From Acidobacteriota bacterium (GTDB taxonomy: Bacteria > Acidobacteriota > Terriglobia > Acidiferrales > UBA7541), in NCBI GenBank assembly GCA_013289825.1, contig JABCZF010000021.1, positions 1 to 64,000 of the forward strand: a stretch of DNA of 64,000 nucleotides, in the 5' to 3' direction. Numbering within the stretch: the stretch's first letter is position 1; every line of letters starts with the position of its first letter. The notes under the pieces are model-generated. The model worked only from the letters and a program-made list of their open reading frames with translations, searched no databases and was not told the origin of the DNA. This document shows, piece after piece, positions 35,862 through 44,477 of this stretch. The position numbers and the translations under genes are program-made.

Positions 35862-36443
35862 CTACCTGTGGCCGCCACCGTGGCCTCCACCACCGCCGTG
35901 GAATCCACCGCCACCTCCGCCATGGAAACCGCCGCCACCTCCGCCATGGAAACCGCCGCCACCTCCACCGTGGAAGGTGCCACCGCTACTACCGCGGAAG
36001 CCACCACCAACAGACCCGCGTGCAACTGCCCCGCCACGTGCAAACCCGCCTTGTCCAGCGAATCCGGATCCGCGACCAGCAAAGCCGGCGCGTCCGTTAA
36101 AGCCACCGCGTCCGTTGAAGCCACCGCGTCCACCAAAGCCGCCTCGCCCGCCGAAGCCGCCTCGCCCGCCGAAGCCGCCCCGGCCCCAATAACCTCCACG
36201 AAAGCCGTGGAACCATGGGCCGGCTCCAATAAATACGCCGCCGTAGAACCAATCCGGCCCGTAGTAGCCATAAGGTGCGCAGGCATACGGCTCATAGTCG
36301 TAGTACCCATATGCGCAAACAGGCGCAGCATAGCCGCCGTACACGGGCCCAACTCCAACGCCAATCGCAACCTGTGCCTGGGACGGCGCCGCTGCCGCAA
36401 AAACGCAAACAGCCAATAACGCCAAATATTTTAGATATCGCAT
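35862..36443 (-). CDS. Exported glycine-rich repeat protein
   Basis: 193 residues: signal peptide (MRYLKYLALLAVCVFAAAAPSQAQ), a Tyr/Gly/Pro region, then two internal repeat blocks. The first is about five copies of GRGGFG/N (18-base DNA units, roughly 36088-36180); the second is GGGGGGFH units encoded by near-identical 24-base repeats at 35893-35916, 35917-35940 and 35941-35964. The end is His/Gly-rich (GGGGGHGGGHR). Such chains are often surface or matrix proteins, and the His-rich tail could bind metal (inference). It is terminated by a strong hairpin and has an inverted repeat just upstream. No homologous family was recognised. Confidence 0.75.
   Translation of the reverse strand: MRYLKYLALLAVCVFAAAAPSQAQVAIGVGVGPVYGGYAAPVCAYGYYDYEPYACAPYGYYGPDWFYGGVFIGAGPWFHGFRGGYWGRGGFGGRGGFGGRGGFGGRGGFNGRGGFNGRAGFAGRGSGFAGQGGFARGGAVARGSVGGGFRGSSGGTFHGGGGGGFHGGGGGGFHGGGGGGFHGGGGGHGGGHR
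35893..35964. repeat. 24-base tandem repeat, three units
   Basis: Three adjacent 24-base units lie inside the glycine-rich gene; the second and third are identical (unit starts ccgccatggaaaccgccg). Flanking partial units extend the array. The length is a multiple of three, so copy-number change would keep the frame. Confidence 0.8.
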
Positions 36444-36955
36444 GGTCTTGTCCTTGCTAGATCCGAGCTACCTATCCGAAACATTTCGGACCTAAGTGTC
36501 CTCAGGTGTCTCACTCATTCTGAAGCACCTGTATAGTTTAACTCCAAAACGGCACAAAAGTTGCGGTCAATCGCCGGCGGCCGCTTGCCGTTCTTACTCT
36601 CGGCCGATGTCCGCCGTATGCCGTTCTGTCATAGAAGACTCTGCGCTAACGTGTTTTGTTTCTTGGTGGCACAGCCAATCTTGGCGGCCCGTTCGCTGCG
36701 GCCATTTCACCGCCTTTTGCTCTTTACAAAATGCTGCTTTTAGCGTATTCTGAAGGCTGGATAATAGTGCTCTTCGATCTCGTAGCGTCGGCGACCTGCT
36801 GGCGTTTTTTGCTTTCTGGAGACTGCTTTAGCAGCCTAAGTCTGTTTGTTCCGAACACTCAAGAAGCCCCCGCATGTCCGGCAGAATTTCCGTGGGATGC
36901 AGTTCTTTTAGAACGAAGACTCGCGAAAGTGTGTCAAAAAGAGAGGAAAGAACAG
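36444..36955. other. Intergenic region, 512 bases
   Basis: This separates the divergent glycine-rich and VOC genes. The frame of the VOC gene is open back to 36656, but its extension looks non-coding. Apart from the inverted repeat near 36475, nothing was recognised. Confidence 0.5.
36475..36490. promoter_or_regulatory. Inverted repeat upstream of glycine-rich gene
   Basis: TCCGAAA-CA-TTTCGGA, two 7-base arms with a 2-base spacer, about 30 bases before the start of the glycine-rich gene. A nearby direct pair of GACACYT (minus strand, near 36495-36515) adds to the picture. It could be an operator; no binding protein is known. Confidence 0.35.
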
Positions 36956-37336
36956 ATGGGGATTCTAGAGGCTGCCAAGCCTGCCATTATCATTTGCACG
37001 CAAGACCGCGCACGCGCCACCGCGTTCTACCGTGACACGCTGGGACTTCCACTGGCCTACGAGGACAATTTCGCCGCCGTTTTCAACATTGGCGGAGTCA
37101 CGTTACGCGTCTCTACGGTGGCCGACTTCAGGCCGCATGAACACACCGTAGTCGGATTCAACGTGCCGGATGTGCCAGCGACCGTAAAAGCTCTGCGCGA
37201 GAAGAGCGTAACCCTAAACATTTACCCACGCTTGCATCATGACGAACTCGGTATCTGGACCGCGCCTGGAGGCACCGTGCGCGTGGCATGGTTTAAGGAC
37301 CCGGATGGCAACGTGCTAAGCGTGACGAACGCCTGA
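36956..37336 (+). CDS. VOC-family (glyoxalase/bleomycin-resistance fold) protein
   Basis: 126 residues with the paired beta-alpha-beta-beta-beta modules of the vicinal oxygen chelate fold: ICTQDRARATAFYRDTLGLPL at the start and VAWFKDPDGNVLSVTNA at the end, the latter carrying the usual DPDGN metal-side turn. Members are dioxygenases, lyases or resistance proteins; the role here is unknown. AGGAAAG before ATG 36956 sets the start. It stands just upstream of the rplU promoter, apparently as its own unit. Confidence 0.82.
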   Translation: MGILEAAKPAIIICTQDRARATAFYRDTLGLPLAYEDNFAAVFNIGGVTLRVSTVADFRPHEHTVVGFNVPDVPATVKALREKSVTLNIYPRLHHDELGIWTAPGGTVRVAWFKDPDGNVLSVTNA

Positions 37337-37392
37337 AACAGGTCGGCGTGCCATCAGATTCACAATTAGGCACGATCTTGTGCGATCCTTCG

Positions 37393-37422
37393 TTGACCGT
37401 TGGCCGGCTTCACCCGTATAAT
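37393..37422 (+). promoter_or_regulatory. Sigma-70 promoter for rplU-rpmA
   Basis: TTGACC at 37393-37398, an 18-base spacer and TATAAT at 37417-37422, near-consensus. It lies 30 bases before the rplU ATG. Confidence 0.7.
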
Positions 37423-37452
37423 TGACGTTTGTCTCTACAGCTTGGAGGACAG

Positions 37453-37764
37453 ATGTACGCCGTTATTCAAACCGGGGGTAAACAGTATCGCGTCGCACCG
37501 GGCGACACCATTCGTATCGAGCGCGTCACAGGCGAAGTCGGCGAAAACGTGACGTTTGGCAAGGTGCTCGCCGTCCACACCGACGAAAAGAAAGTCGTTA
37601 TCGGCGACGACGCTTCCAAAGCCAGCGTGAGCGGCAAGATCGTCGCGCAAGGCCGAGCCAAGAAAATCACCGTGCTCAAGTTCAAAAAGGGCAATCAATA
37701 CAAGATTTCTCGCGGCCACCGGCAGAATTTCACGGCCGTCGTGGTCAGCGAAATCAAGCTGTAG
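37453..37764 (+). CDS. rplU: 50S ribosomal protein L21
   Basis: 103 residues, the usual length. It has the L21 opening YAVIQTGGKQYRVAPGD and the C-terminal basic segment KITVLKFKKGNQYKISRGHRQ that contacts 23S rRNA. GGAGG precedes ATG 37453; an in-frame start at 37429 adds an unrelated eight-residue piece. It begins the rplU-rpmA pair, driven by the promoter at 37393. Confidence 0.97.
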   Translation: MYAVIQTGGKQYRVAPGDTIRIERVTGEVGENVTFGKVLAVHTDEKKVVIGDDASKASVSGKIVAQGRAKKITVLKFKKGNQYKISRGHRQNFTAVVVSEIKL

Positions 37765-37769
37765 TCTCT

Positions 37770-37800
37770 AGCGAAACCAAAGTCCTTTCGCTTGGGTTTT
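37770..37800 (+). terminator. Hairpin between rplU and rpmA (possible attenuator)
   Basis: Arms AGCGAAA (37770-37776) and TTTCGCT (37786-37792), then TGGGTTTT. A short stem with a weak T-run, directly between two ribosomal protein genes; it may reduce read-through or be an RNA processing site. Confidence 0.35.
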
Positions 37801-37836
37801 CTGAGATAAAGTCTTCAAGAAAAAAGGAAATTCGTC

Positions 37837-38121
37837 ATGGCACATAAGAAAGGCGGCGGCTCCTCTACAAACGGCCGCGATTCTCACGGACAACGGCTCG
37901 GCGTAAAGCGCTTCGGAGGCCAGCTCGTCAACGCTGGCACGATTCTGGTGCGCCAGCGCGGCACGCGGCACCAGGCCGGCGAAAACGTTGGCCAGGGCAA
38001 GGACGACACGCTCTTCGCGCTCGTCAGCGGGTACGTGAAGTTCACGGACCGGGGCCGCCATGGCCGCTTCATCAGCGTCCAGCCCGACAAGCAAGCCGAG
38101 CCAGCGCTAGTAATCAATTAA
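37837..38121 (+). CDS. rpmA: 50S ribosomal protein L27
   Basis: 94 residues with the canonical start [24 protein letters not shown] and the segment [30 protein letters not shown]27 lies at the peptidyl transferase centre. It follows rplU by 72 bases. Downstream the typical obgE is displaced by a minus-strand metallo-beta-lactamase-fold gene, which sits between rpmA and obgE. Confidence 0.97.
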   Translation: MAHKKGGGSSTNGRDSHGQRLGVKRFGGQLVNAGTILVRQRGTRHQAGENVGQGKDDTLFALVSGYVKFTDRGRHGRFISVQPDKQAEPALVIN

Positions 38122-38209
38122 TTGCCGGCGCGCCACGAGCGACGTTCCAACCGCCAATCTATCTTCAGAAGTCCGATTCTCCAGGAGGGCATTTTTCTTC
38201 GCGTAGTAA

Positions 38210-39181
38210 TTACTGGGCAGAGACGCAGCTCAACGGTCCGCCGGGAAAGAATTTTTGGTACGCGCTCCGTCCATGTGCGGGAATGATCCGGAGGTCCGGC
38301 AGCTTTTCGTGCAGCTCGCTGAGCCGGGCGACGATTTGATTGGCCAGCGCCTCGTCGTTGTCACTGTCCCGCAGAATGAGCGATTTGCCGACGCGCTCTT
38401 CAAATCCGCGTTCATCATCGACGGCGTCGCCCACGTAAAACAGGCGGCGGTTGGGCGACAGGTTCACGAAGATACCAACGCTCCCGGGCGTATGTCCGCG
38501 CAGCGGTACCACGACCACCGATCCGTCCTTATAGAGGTCGGCGCTCTCGTCGAAAGTTTCGTAAGGCTGAGGCTCAAAACGCAAAGTTGGCGCGCCGGGT
38601 GCAGGGAACGCGGGCAGGTACGTTCCAATGACGTAACCTTTTGCTTGGACACTCGGATCGTTCGCGAATTGCAATTCTTCCTGCGAAAGAAGGACAGGCA
38701 ATCGGGGCAAGTCCATCAGTCCGCCGGAATGATCGAGATGCGCGTGAGAAAGAATCACCCAGCGCAATTTTGCGGGGTCTTCTTTCACGCGGCGCAGCAA
38801 TTCGGAGAGCGGAACATCGGGCTTCAACTGCCCGGCCAAGAATCTGAGTTTCGAACAGATTAGGAAAGGATAGCCGCGAATCTCATCGTCGAAGTGGCTC
38901 GAGTTGCCCGTGTCGATCAGCAAATCACCCGCGGGGTGCCGCACCAGAATGCTTCCGGCCGTCGAGCCAAAGGAAAAGTTACTGAACGTTTTCCCAGTCT
39001 CGATCCAGCAAGCGGAGAGTCCGGGCAAAGACGCGATGGAAGGCGCGACAAGCGCATGGGGCGCAGCGGGCCCGAGAGATGTTCGCCGGAAGTAGAAAAC
39101 ATAAAAAGCCGCGCTCAGCGCTGCAAGAGCGATTACCAAAAGTAGCAGCAGTCGCTTCAGCCATTTGTTTACGGCAGACAT
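38210..39181 (-). CDS. Membrane-anchored metallo-beta-lactamase-fold hydrolase
   Basis: 323 residues. An N-terminal helix ([21 protein letters not shown]) anchors a metallo-beta-lactamase-fold domain with the metal motif HAHLDHSGG near residue 160, a [13 protein letters not shown] His, an FYVGDAVDD Asp and IIPAHG near the end. The fold covers lactonases, glyoxalase II and phosphodiesterases; the arrangement resembles N-acyl-homoserine-lactonase-like proteins but no substrate is claimed. ATG 39181 is preferred over the in-frame start at 39226. It is inserted, in opposite orientation, between rpmA and obgE. Confidence 0.8.
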   Translation of the reverse strand: MSAVNKWLKRLLLLLVIALAALSAAFYVFYFRRTSLGPAAPHALVAPSIASLPGLSACWIETGKTFSNFSFGSTAGSILVRHPAGDLLIDTGNSSHFDDEIRGYPFLICSKLRFLAGQLKPDVPLSELLRRVKEDPAKLRWVILSHAHLDHSGGLMDLPRLPVLLSQEELQFANDPSVQAKGYVIGTYLPAFPAPGAPTLRFEPQPYETFDESADLYKDGSVVVVPLRGHTPGSVGIFVNLSPNRRLFYVGDAVDDERGFEERVGKSLILRDSDNDEALANQIVARLSELHEKLPDLRIIPAHGRSAYQKFFPGGPLSCVSAQ

Positions 39182-39304
39182 TGTTTTCTTGGCGAGGCCA
39201 CCGATTATGCAGTCTCCACTGGTCATGCAGTATCGATCGTTCGCTTATGCTATCGTTTTCAATGGCAGCCGCCTAGCGGCCGCCTTTTTTGGAGCGTGAT
39301 TCTC

Positions 39305-40435
39305 GTGTTTGTCGACGAAGCTAAAATCCTGGTGAAAGCCGGCGGCGGCGGCAACGGCTGTGTTGCGTTTCGCCGTGAAAAGTTCGTTCCCCGCGGGGGC
39401 CCGTCCGGAGGCGACGGCGGACACGGCGGCAGCATCTATCTCCAAGCGAATCCCAACGACAACACGCTTCTCCGCTACCGCTACAATCGCGAATTCAAGG
39501 CCGATCGCGGTCGCCACGGCGAAGGATCGAACTGCACCGGCCACTCCGGCTCGGACATGATCCTGCTGGTTCCCGTCGGCACGCTGGCTTACGATGAACA
39601 GACCGGCGAAACCATTGCCGACCTGGCCGTTCCCGGACAGCGCGTGCTGATCGCCCAAGGTGGCCGCGGCGGCCGCGGCAATCAAAATTTTGCCAAGCCC
39701 TGGCACCAAGCTCCCCGCGAACACGAGGACGGCGCTCCCGGGGAAGAGCGGCATCTTCGTCTCGAACTGAAACTTCTCGCCGATGTCGGTCTCGTAGGCT
39801 TCCCAAACGCAGGCAAATCCACCCTGATTTCCGTAATTTCTGCCGCGCGTCCGAAAATCGCAAATTATCCGTTTACCACGCTCGCGCCAAATCTGGGCGT
39901 CGTCAATGCCGACGGCGGCACCGGTGGCCACGGCACCGAACTCGGCCGCACGTTTGTCGTCGCCGATCTCCCGGGCCTTATCGAAGGCGCGCATCTAGGC
40001 GCGGGCCTCGGTATCCGTTTCCTCCGCCACGTCGAGCGCACCCGCCTCATCGTCCATCTAATCGACACGAGCGATTCCAACGTGGATGATCCGGTCCACT
40101 CCTTGCAAGTCATCAACGGAGAGCTGGAAGCGTTTAGCCCTTCCCTGGTCGAAAAGCCCATGATCGTCGTGGCCACCAAACTGGATGCCACGACCGACCG
40201 CACGCGACTGGAAGCGCTTCAGGACTTTTCGAAAGAGCGTAATCTTGAATTCCACTCAATTTCCGCTGTTGCCGGTGACGGCGTGAAAGAACTGGTCCGT
40301 TCCATCGCGGATGCGCTGGACAAGATTCCTCGCCCGGCACCGGAAACCACTTTGGACTTGCCAGCCACTTCAGGAGAAATTGACGAGAACGCGCCGGGAC
40401 ACGATTCCCTGCCTGCGCCGGTCAAGAATTCGTGA
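39305..40435 (+). CDS. obgE: Obg family GTPase
   Basis: 376 residues. The N-terminal glycine-rich Obg domain ([25 protein letters not shown]) precedes a GTPase domain with Walker [10 protein letters not shown] and the G-motifs DLPGLIEGA and TKLD. Obg binds the ribosome and links growth state to ribosome assembly. The usual start is MxFVDEAKI, which favours GTG 39305 (GGAG 10 bases upstream) over the GTG at 39296. It begins an obgE-nadD-rsfS-activator-rlmH run. Confidence 0.95.
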   Translation: MFVDEAKILVKAGGGGNGCVAFRREKFVPRGGPSGGDGGHGGSIYLQANPNDNTLLRYRYNREFKADRGRHGEGSNCTGHSGSDMILLVPVGTLAYDEQTGETIADLAVPGQRVLIAQGGRGGRGNQNFAKPWHQAPREHEDGAPGEERHLRLELKLLADVGLVGFPNAGKSTLISVISAARPKIANYPFTTLAPNLGVVNADGGTGGHGTELGRTFVVADLPGLIEGAHLGAGLGIRFLRHVERTRLIVHLIDTSDSNVDDPVHSLQVINGELEAFSPSLVEKPMIVVATKLDATTDRTRLEALQDFSKERNLEFHSISAVAGDGVKELVRSIADALDKIPRPAPETTLDLPATSGEIDENAPGHDSLPAPVKNS

Positions 40436-40469
40436 CAGAATTAACCGTCGTCACCTCTCGGGAGGCGCA

Positions 40470-41189
40470 TTGACCACCGCGCAGGCGCATCGCACCGCCG
40501 CAAAACATCATCCGCGTCGTATCGCGCTGTTCGGCGGCTCCTTCGATCCCATTCACAACGGCCACCTCGCCGTGGCCCGTGCCGCCGACCGCCGCTTCAA
40601 TTTCGACGAAATCCATTTCATCCCCGCAAGCCGCCCGCCGCACAAACTCAAGCAGCACCTCGCTCCCTTCCCGCACCGTTTCGCCATGGCCTCGCTGGCG
40701 TGTTCCGAGCATCCGCACTTCGTTCCTTCACTCGCCGAAGCCGGCGAAGACTTCAGCGGCACGCAGCTGCACTATTCCGTGGATACCGTCCGTTACTTCC
40801 GTCACGCCTACAACGGCCACGGCGACCGCATTTTTTTCATCGTCGGCGCCGACGCTTTCCTCGATATTCCCGTTTGGAAGGAATACGAGACGCTCCTCGG
40901 CCTTTGCGATTTCATCGTCGCGAACCGTCCTGGAATTCGCGCGGAAGCCTTGCGGCTGGTGATCCCCCCGGATGTAATCGGCCGCCGCGACCTTAAAAGA
41001 AATGGAGAAGCACTGCCGTCGCAGGTGGTCGCGCATCTTCAGAACACCAACGTCTACCTGCTCGAATCTGTTGCTATCGACGTCTCCGCGACCGACATCC
41101 GCCGCCGCGTCAACCGCGGCCAGTCCATTCATGGACTTGTCTCCGTGCGCGTCGAGGAATACATTCTCAAACAAGGCCTATACCGGTGA
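40470..41189 (+). CDS. nadD: Nicotinate-mononucleotide adenylyltransferase
   Basis: 239 residues with the nucleotidyltransferase motif FGGSFDPIHNGHL and the SATDIRRR tail motif that binds ATP phosphates. It adenylates nicotinate mononucleotide in NAD synthesis. The start is TTG 40470, with GGGAGG just upstream; no ATG in the right place exists. It follows obgE and its stop overlaps the GTG of rsfS (GTGA), the usual coupling of this cluster. Confidence 0.93.
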   Translation: MTTAQAHRTAAKHHPRRIALFGGSFDPIHNGHLAVARAADRRFNFDEIHFIPASRPPHKLKQHLAPFPHRFAMASLACSEHPHFVPSLAEAGEDFSGTQLHYSVDTVRYFRHAYNGHGDRIFFIVGADAFLDIPVWKEYETLLGLCDFIVANRPGIRAEALRLVIPPDVIGRRDLKRNGEALPSQVVAHLQNTNVYLLESVAIDVSATDIRRRVNRGQSIHGLVSVRVEEYILKQGLYR

Positions 41190-41611
41190 AATTAGACTCT
41201 CTGCCCCAAGGCGTCCGCCTGGCGGTTGAAGCGGCGCAAAACAAGAAAGCTGCAGGAATAACCGTTCTCGATCTCAGTGGCGTCGGAGCTTTCACCGATT
41301 ACTTCGTGATCTGCACCGGCTTCAGCACGCCACAAGTGCAAGCCATCTGCAGCGAGGTCGAAGAGCAGCTTGAAAAACATCTTCACCGTTCCCCAAAACA
41401 CCGCGAAGGTCGCGGCTCCGCGGAATGGGCACTGATCGATTTCGGCGGCTTCATCCTGCACGTTTTCAGCGAGCAAGCACGCCGGTATTACGACCTGGAA
41501 CGCCTCTGGCGCGCTTCGCCAAAGCTGGAGATTCCCGATGAACCTGGCGTGGCCGCGCGCAGCCATCCCTTCGGTGATCCCCAGGCCGCTGGCGAAGCCT
41601 ATTCCAAATGA
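41186..41611 (+). CDS. rsfS: Ribosome silencing factor RsfS
   Basis: 141 residues with the family core VLDLSGVGAFTDYFVICTGFSTPQVQAI and the HREGRGSAEWALIDFGGFILHVF stretch. RsfS binds L14 on the large subunit and blocks subunit joining when nutrients are low. It begins with GTG inside nadD and its last 4 bases overlap the start of the next gene (ATGA). Confidence 0.95.
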   Translation: MKLDSLPQGVRLAVEAAQNKKAAGITVLDLSGVGAFTDYFVICTGFSTPQVQAICSEVEEQLEKHLHRSPKHREGRGSAEWALIDFGGFILHVFSEQARRYYDLERLWRASPKLEIPDEPGVAARSHPFGDPQAAGEAYSK

Positions 41612-42549
41612 GCACGGAGCGATTGCCGTGGGTCGCCGAAGACCCCGCTTCCGAGCATCTTCTCGAACTCGCGCAAAAGGTGGCCACCGCGGCGACGACG
41701 CTGCTCATCAGCGGTGAAAGCGGTACAGGCAAAGATCATCTGGCACGCCTGATTCATGAGCTTGGCCCCCGGCGCGACGCGCCTTTCTTGAAAATTGACT
41801 GCGCCAGCCTTCCGCCAAATTTGGTGGAAAGCGAGCTCTTCGGCCACGAACTCGGGGCATTCACCGGCGCCGTCGAGCGCAAGCTCGGCCGCCTGGAGCT
41901 GGGCGGAACTGGCACCATCGTTCTTGACGAAGTGGCCGCGCTGACGCCCGGCGCGCAAGCGAAACTGCTGCGCGTTTTGCAGGAGCGCACCTTCGAGCGG
42001 CTCGGTGGCACGGAAACGCTACGCATCGAAGCGCGCATCATGGCATTAACCAACGTGGACTTGACCGCTGCCGTCGCCAGCGGCCACTTTCGCGAAGACC
42101 TATATTTCCGCTTGAACGTCCTCGGGCTGACCGTGCCGCCGTTGCGCGAGCGGCGTGCGGACATCCAGCCTCTTGCCGATCATTTATTGGCTGTGTTGCG
42201 CTCCATCCATGGCCGCGCTGGCTCGCAGCTCAGCGAACCCGCGCGCCGCATGCTGGCCACCTACGCGTGGCCCGGCAACGTCCGCGAACTCCGAAACTGT
42301 CTGGAGCGCGCCATCGTTTTTTCCCGCAGCGACACGCTCGAGCCCTCCGATTTTCCTGACAATATTCGCGCGGCGGCCTCCGGAGCGGCCGGCTCTATCG
42401 CCGGACTGCGTTCCCTCAATGAGGTCGAGCGCGAAGTGATCACTGCAACCCTCGAAGCCACTCACTACCGCATCAGCCGTGCCGCCGAAGCCCTGGGCAT
42501 CAGCCGAAAAACCCTCCTCGAAAAACGCAAGAAATACGGATTAAAGTGA
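41608..42549 (+). CDS. Sensorless sigma-54-dependent transcriptional activator
   Basis: 313 residues that begin almost directly with the AAA+ domain: Walker A GESGTGK at 36-42, the sigma-54 contact loop GAFTGA at 83-88, Walker B IVLDEVAAL, and a C-terminal Fis-type helix-turn-helix (ISRAAEALGISRKTLLEKRKKYG). Bacterial enhancer-binding proteins usually carry a receiver, GAF or PAS domain in front; here only about 25 residues precede the ATPase. It overlaps rsfS by 4 bases and the downstream rlmH by 4 bases, so it is translated within the ribosome-factor operon. Its targets are unknown. Confidence 0.92.
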   Translation: MSTERLPWVAEDPASEHLLELAQKVATAATTLLISGESGTGKDHLARLIHELGPRRDAPFLKIDCASLPPNLVESELFGHELGAFTGAVERKLGRLELGGTGTIVLDEVAALTPGAQAKLLRVLQERTFERLGGTETLRIEARIMALTNVDLTAAVASGHFREDLYFRLNVLGLTVPPLRERRADIQPLADHLLAVLRSIHGRAGSQLSEPARRMLATYAWPGNVRELRNCLERAIVFSRSDTLEPSDFPDNIRAAASGAAGSIAGLRSLNEVEREVITATLEATHYRISRAAEALGISRKTLLEKRKKYGLK

Positions 42550-42974
42550 AAATTTGCCTGCTCATGCTCGGCAAGACGCGGCGCGCAGAATTGCGCGCGC
42601 TGATAGATGACTATGTGAAGCGCATCAGGCGCCATTCGCCCATCGAGGTCACCGAGGTTCGCGACGGCCAGGCGGCCATCAAGAAACTCGACGCAGATCG
42701 CGCTGCCACAGCGGTGCTGCTCGATGCCCTCGGGAAGAATCTTGATTCCAACGCCTTCGCGAAGTGGCTCGGCGAACACCGCGACCGCGGAACGCGCGAG
42801 ATCATCTTCGTCTGTGGTGACGCCGACGGTTTCCCCGCTGCCGTCCGTGAACGTGTTCCGCAAAAAACTTCTCTCAGCTCCCTGACCTACTCCCATGAGC
42901 TGGCACGCGCCATGCTTGCCGAGCAGCTCTACCGCGCGTTCGCCATCCTCTCCGGCAGCCCCTATCCGAAATAG
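42546..42974 (+). CDS. rlmH: 23S rRNA pseudouridine-1915 N3-methyltransferase
   Basis: 142 residues of the SPOUT methyltransferase RlmH. Visible motifs are the knot segment FVCGDADGFP and the C-terminal tail LAEQLYRAFAILSGSPYPK, which follows the family pattern LAEQLYRAxxILxGxPYHK (the last His is Pro-Lys here). It methylates pseudouridine 1915 of helix 69. GTG 42546 overlaps the stop of the activator gene, completing the obgE-to-rlmH run. Confidence 0.93.
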   Translation: MKICLLMLGKTRRAELRALIDDYVKRIRRHSPIEVTEVRDGQAAIKKLDADRAATAVLLDALGKNLDSNAFAKWLGEHRDRGTREIIFVCGDADGFPAAVRERVPQKTSLSSLTYSHELARAMLAEQLYRAFAILSGSPYPK

Positions 42975-42999
42975 CCACGCTGGTGTACAACTAGGCATT

Positions 43000-43443
43000 A
43001 TGTCGATCCGCATCGTTGCCGATCAGGACCAGCCTTCCGCCGCGATTGAAATTTCGCTCGAACAGCCGCTGCCCGATTACGACTTGTTCCAGCTTGACCA
43101 GCCCACTCCTCGCGATGTCGACGCGCTGCTCGTCTCGCAAGGCTTTCGCGATCTAGTCGATGACGCTCGCGGCGTCTTAATGGATCTCCTTGCCCATCCT
43201 CCTTTCCAGGCCAACTCTCCGGAGCACGCGACCCTCGATTTCACGCATTCCGCTCCGCCCGCACTCGAACTCACGCAGCTTACCGGCGCCATCTGCCCCG
43301 GCGACGACGAGGTTTACCGCCCGGGCCTGTGGATCGTCCTCCGCGACACGCACGCCAAGCCAAAAACATCGCTGCCCGCCGCCACCCAGGAACGCATCAC
43401 CGCCATCGCGGCGGAACTGGCGAAGCGTCTCCAGCTCGGCTAA
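43000..43443 (+). CDS. Hypothetical acidic protein downstream of rlmH
   Basis: 147 residues, acidic, with no signal peptide, membrane segment or known motif (MSIRIVADQDQPSAAIEISL ... YRPGLWIVLRDTHAKP). ATG 43000 lies 26 bases after rlmH, on the same strand, so it may end the operon. The minus-strand frame opposite it runs on to 43662, but this plus-strand reading has the better composition. Function unknown. Confidence 0.55.
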   Translation: MSIRIVADQDQPSAAIEISLEQPLPDYDLFQLDQPTPRDVDALLVSQGFRDLVDDARGVLMDLLAHPPFQANSPEHATLDFTHSAPPALELTQLTGAICPGDDEVYRPGLWIVLRDTHAKPKTSLPAATQERITAIAAELAKRLQLG

Positions 43444-43855
43444 GTGCGCGGCGCGGAGAAAAGGCTTCTGGAACGCCTCGTCGGCGTAACGGTTATTGGC
43501 GTAGCGAGCTTCTTGCTTGGAATTCCACTTTTCGCGGGCAGCAGCCAGGGAATCATAGGGATGAGCGAAGCTCCCAGGGGAGGTGATTAGAAGTGGGAGC
43601 GGGGCTTGGAGGCGTGCTCCTTCCTTTCTTCGCCGGCGGGAACGGGGTGCAGTTTTGCTCATTTGCGGTGCGCTTGATGCGTGGGTGCGCGGCTATTTGT
43701 CCCCCCGCATGTGAAACAAGTCTTTGGTGAGCGAGGCTTCCCGCAGCCAAGAGCAGCCAAGATCCCTCGCTTGACTTTGTTCCGGCGGCTTCTCCACACT
43801 CTACTGTTTTCGTCGCGCCGCGTTTTGGTTCTGTGTGGTGCTGAGGCCGAGGGAC
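43444..43855. other. Intergenic region, 412 bases
   Basis: Lies between the hypothetical gene and cobO. A minus-strand reading of about 70 residues here (with ARYANNRYADEAFQKPF) is protein-like but has no ribosome-binding site or known homology. No RNA gene was recognised. Confidence 0.4.
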
Positions 43856-44392
43856 ATGCCGGAAGAAAAGGGAATGCTCATCGTTTACACCGGGCCGGGC
43901 AAGGGCAAGACCACTTGCGCGCTGGGCACGGCGTTCCGCGCCGTGGGGCAGGGGCTGCGCGTACTGATGGTTCAGTTCATCAAGGGATCGTGGCACTACG
44001 GGGAACTCGACGCTGCCAAAATGCTGGGCGACGATAAGTTTCAGATTCGGCCCATGGGGCGGGGATTCGTGAAAATCGGCGGCGCGGAAACCGATCCTGC
44101 GGACATCAAACTGGCGAAGGAATGCTGGGAAGCCGGGCGCGAAGCGATCTACGGAGGGAAGTACGATCTAGTCGTGCTGGACGAAATCAACTACACCATC
44201 AGCTACAAAATGCTGGACGCGGACGAAGTTGTAGAGGCGCTAAAAAATCGTCCCGAGCCGGTACACGTGATTTGCACCGGCCGCAACGCGCATCCGCAGC
44301 TGGTCGAGTTGGCCGACCTTGTTACCGAGATGCGCGAGGTGAAACACCCCTACACCAAGGGTATACTGGCTCAGCGGGGAATTGACTACTAG
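43856..44392 (+). CDS. cobO: Cob(I)yrinic acid a,c-diamide adenosyltransferase (CobO/BtuR family)
   Basis: 178 residues with the P-loop GPGKGKTT at the start and the CobO/CobA-type segments VLMVQFIKG, LVVLDEINYTISY and VICTGRNAHPQLVELADLVTEMREVKHPY. The enzyme moves the adenosyl group of ATP onto Co(I) corrinoid in the making or salvage of adenosylcobalamin. GAGGG lies just before ATG 43856. No other cobalamin genes adjoin it, which fits salvage rather than de novo synthesis (inference). Confidence 0.92.
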   Translation: MPEEKGMLIVYTGPGKGKTTCALGTAFRAVGQGLRVLMVQFIKGSWHYGELDAAKMLGDDKFQIRPMGRGFVKIGGAETDPADIKLAKECWEAGREAIYGGKYDLVVLDEINYTISYKMLDADEVVEALKNRPEPVHVICTGRNAHPQLVELADLVTEMREVKHPYTKGILAQRGIDY

Positions 44393-44477
44393 TAACGGCG
44401 CGGGGAACTGCCCCGCGGTTGTAGTTGTCGGCGGTGCATACTGACGATCGCGAACGGACGACCGTCAACCTTTTTCT

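Noticed and set aside
36496-36753. Short plus-strand frame upstream of the VOC gene
   Set aside because: No ribosome-binding site, odd composition, no family resemblance; treated as non-coding.
43177-43662. Minus-strand frame of 161 residues between the hypothetical gene and cobO, with a protein-like stretch near ARYANNRYADEAFQKPF
   Set aside because: It overlaps the better plus-strand reading at 43000-43443, lacks a ribosome-binding site, and the second half is Gly/Arg-rich like an antisense shadow. A decayed gene remains possible.
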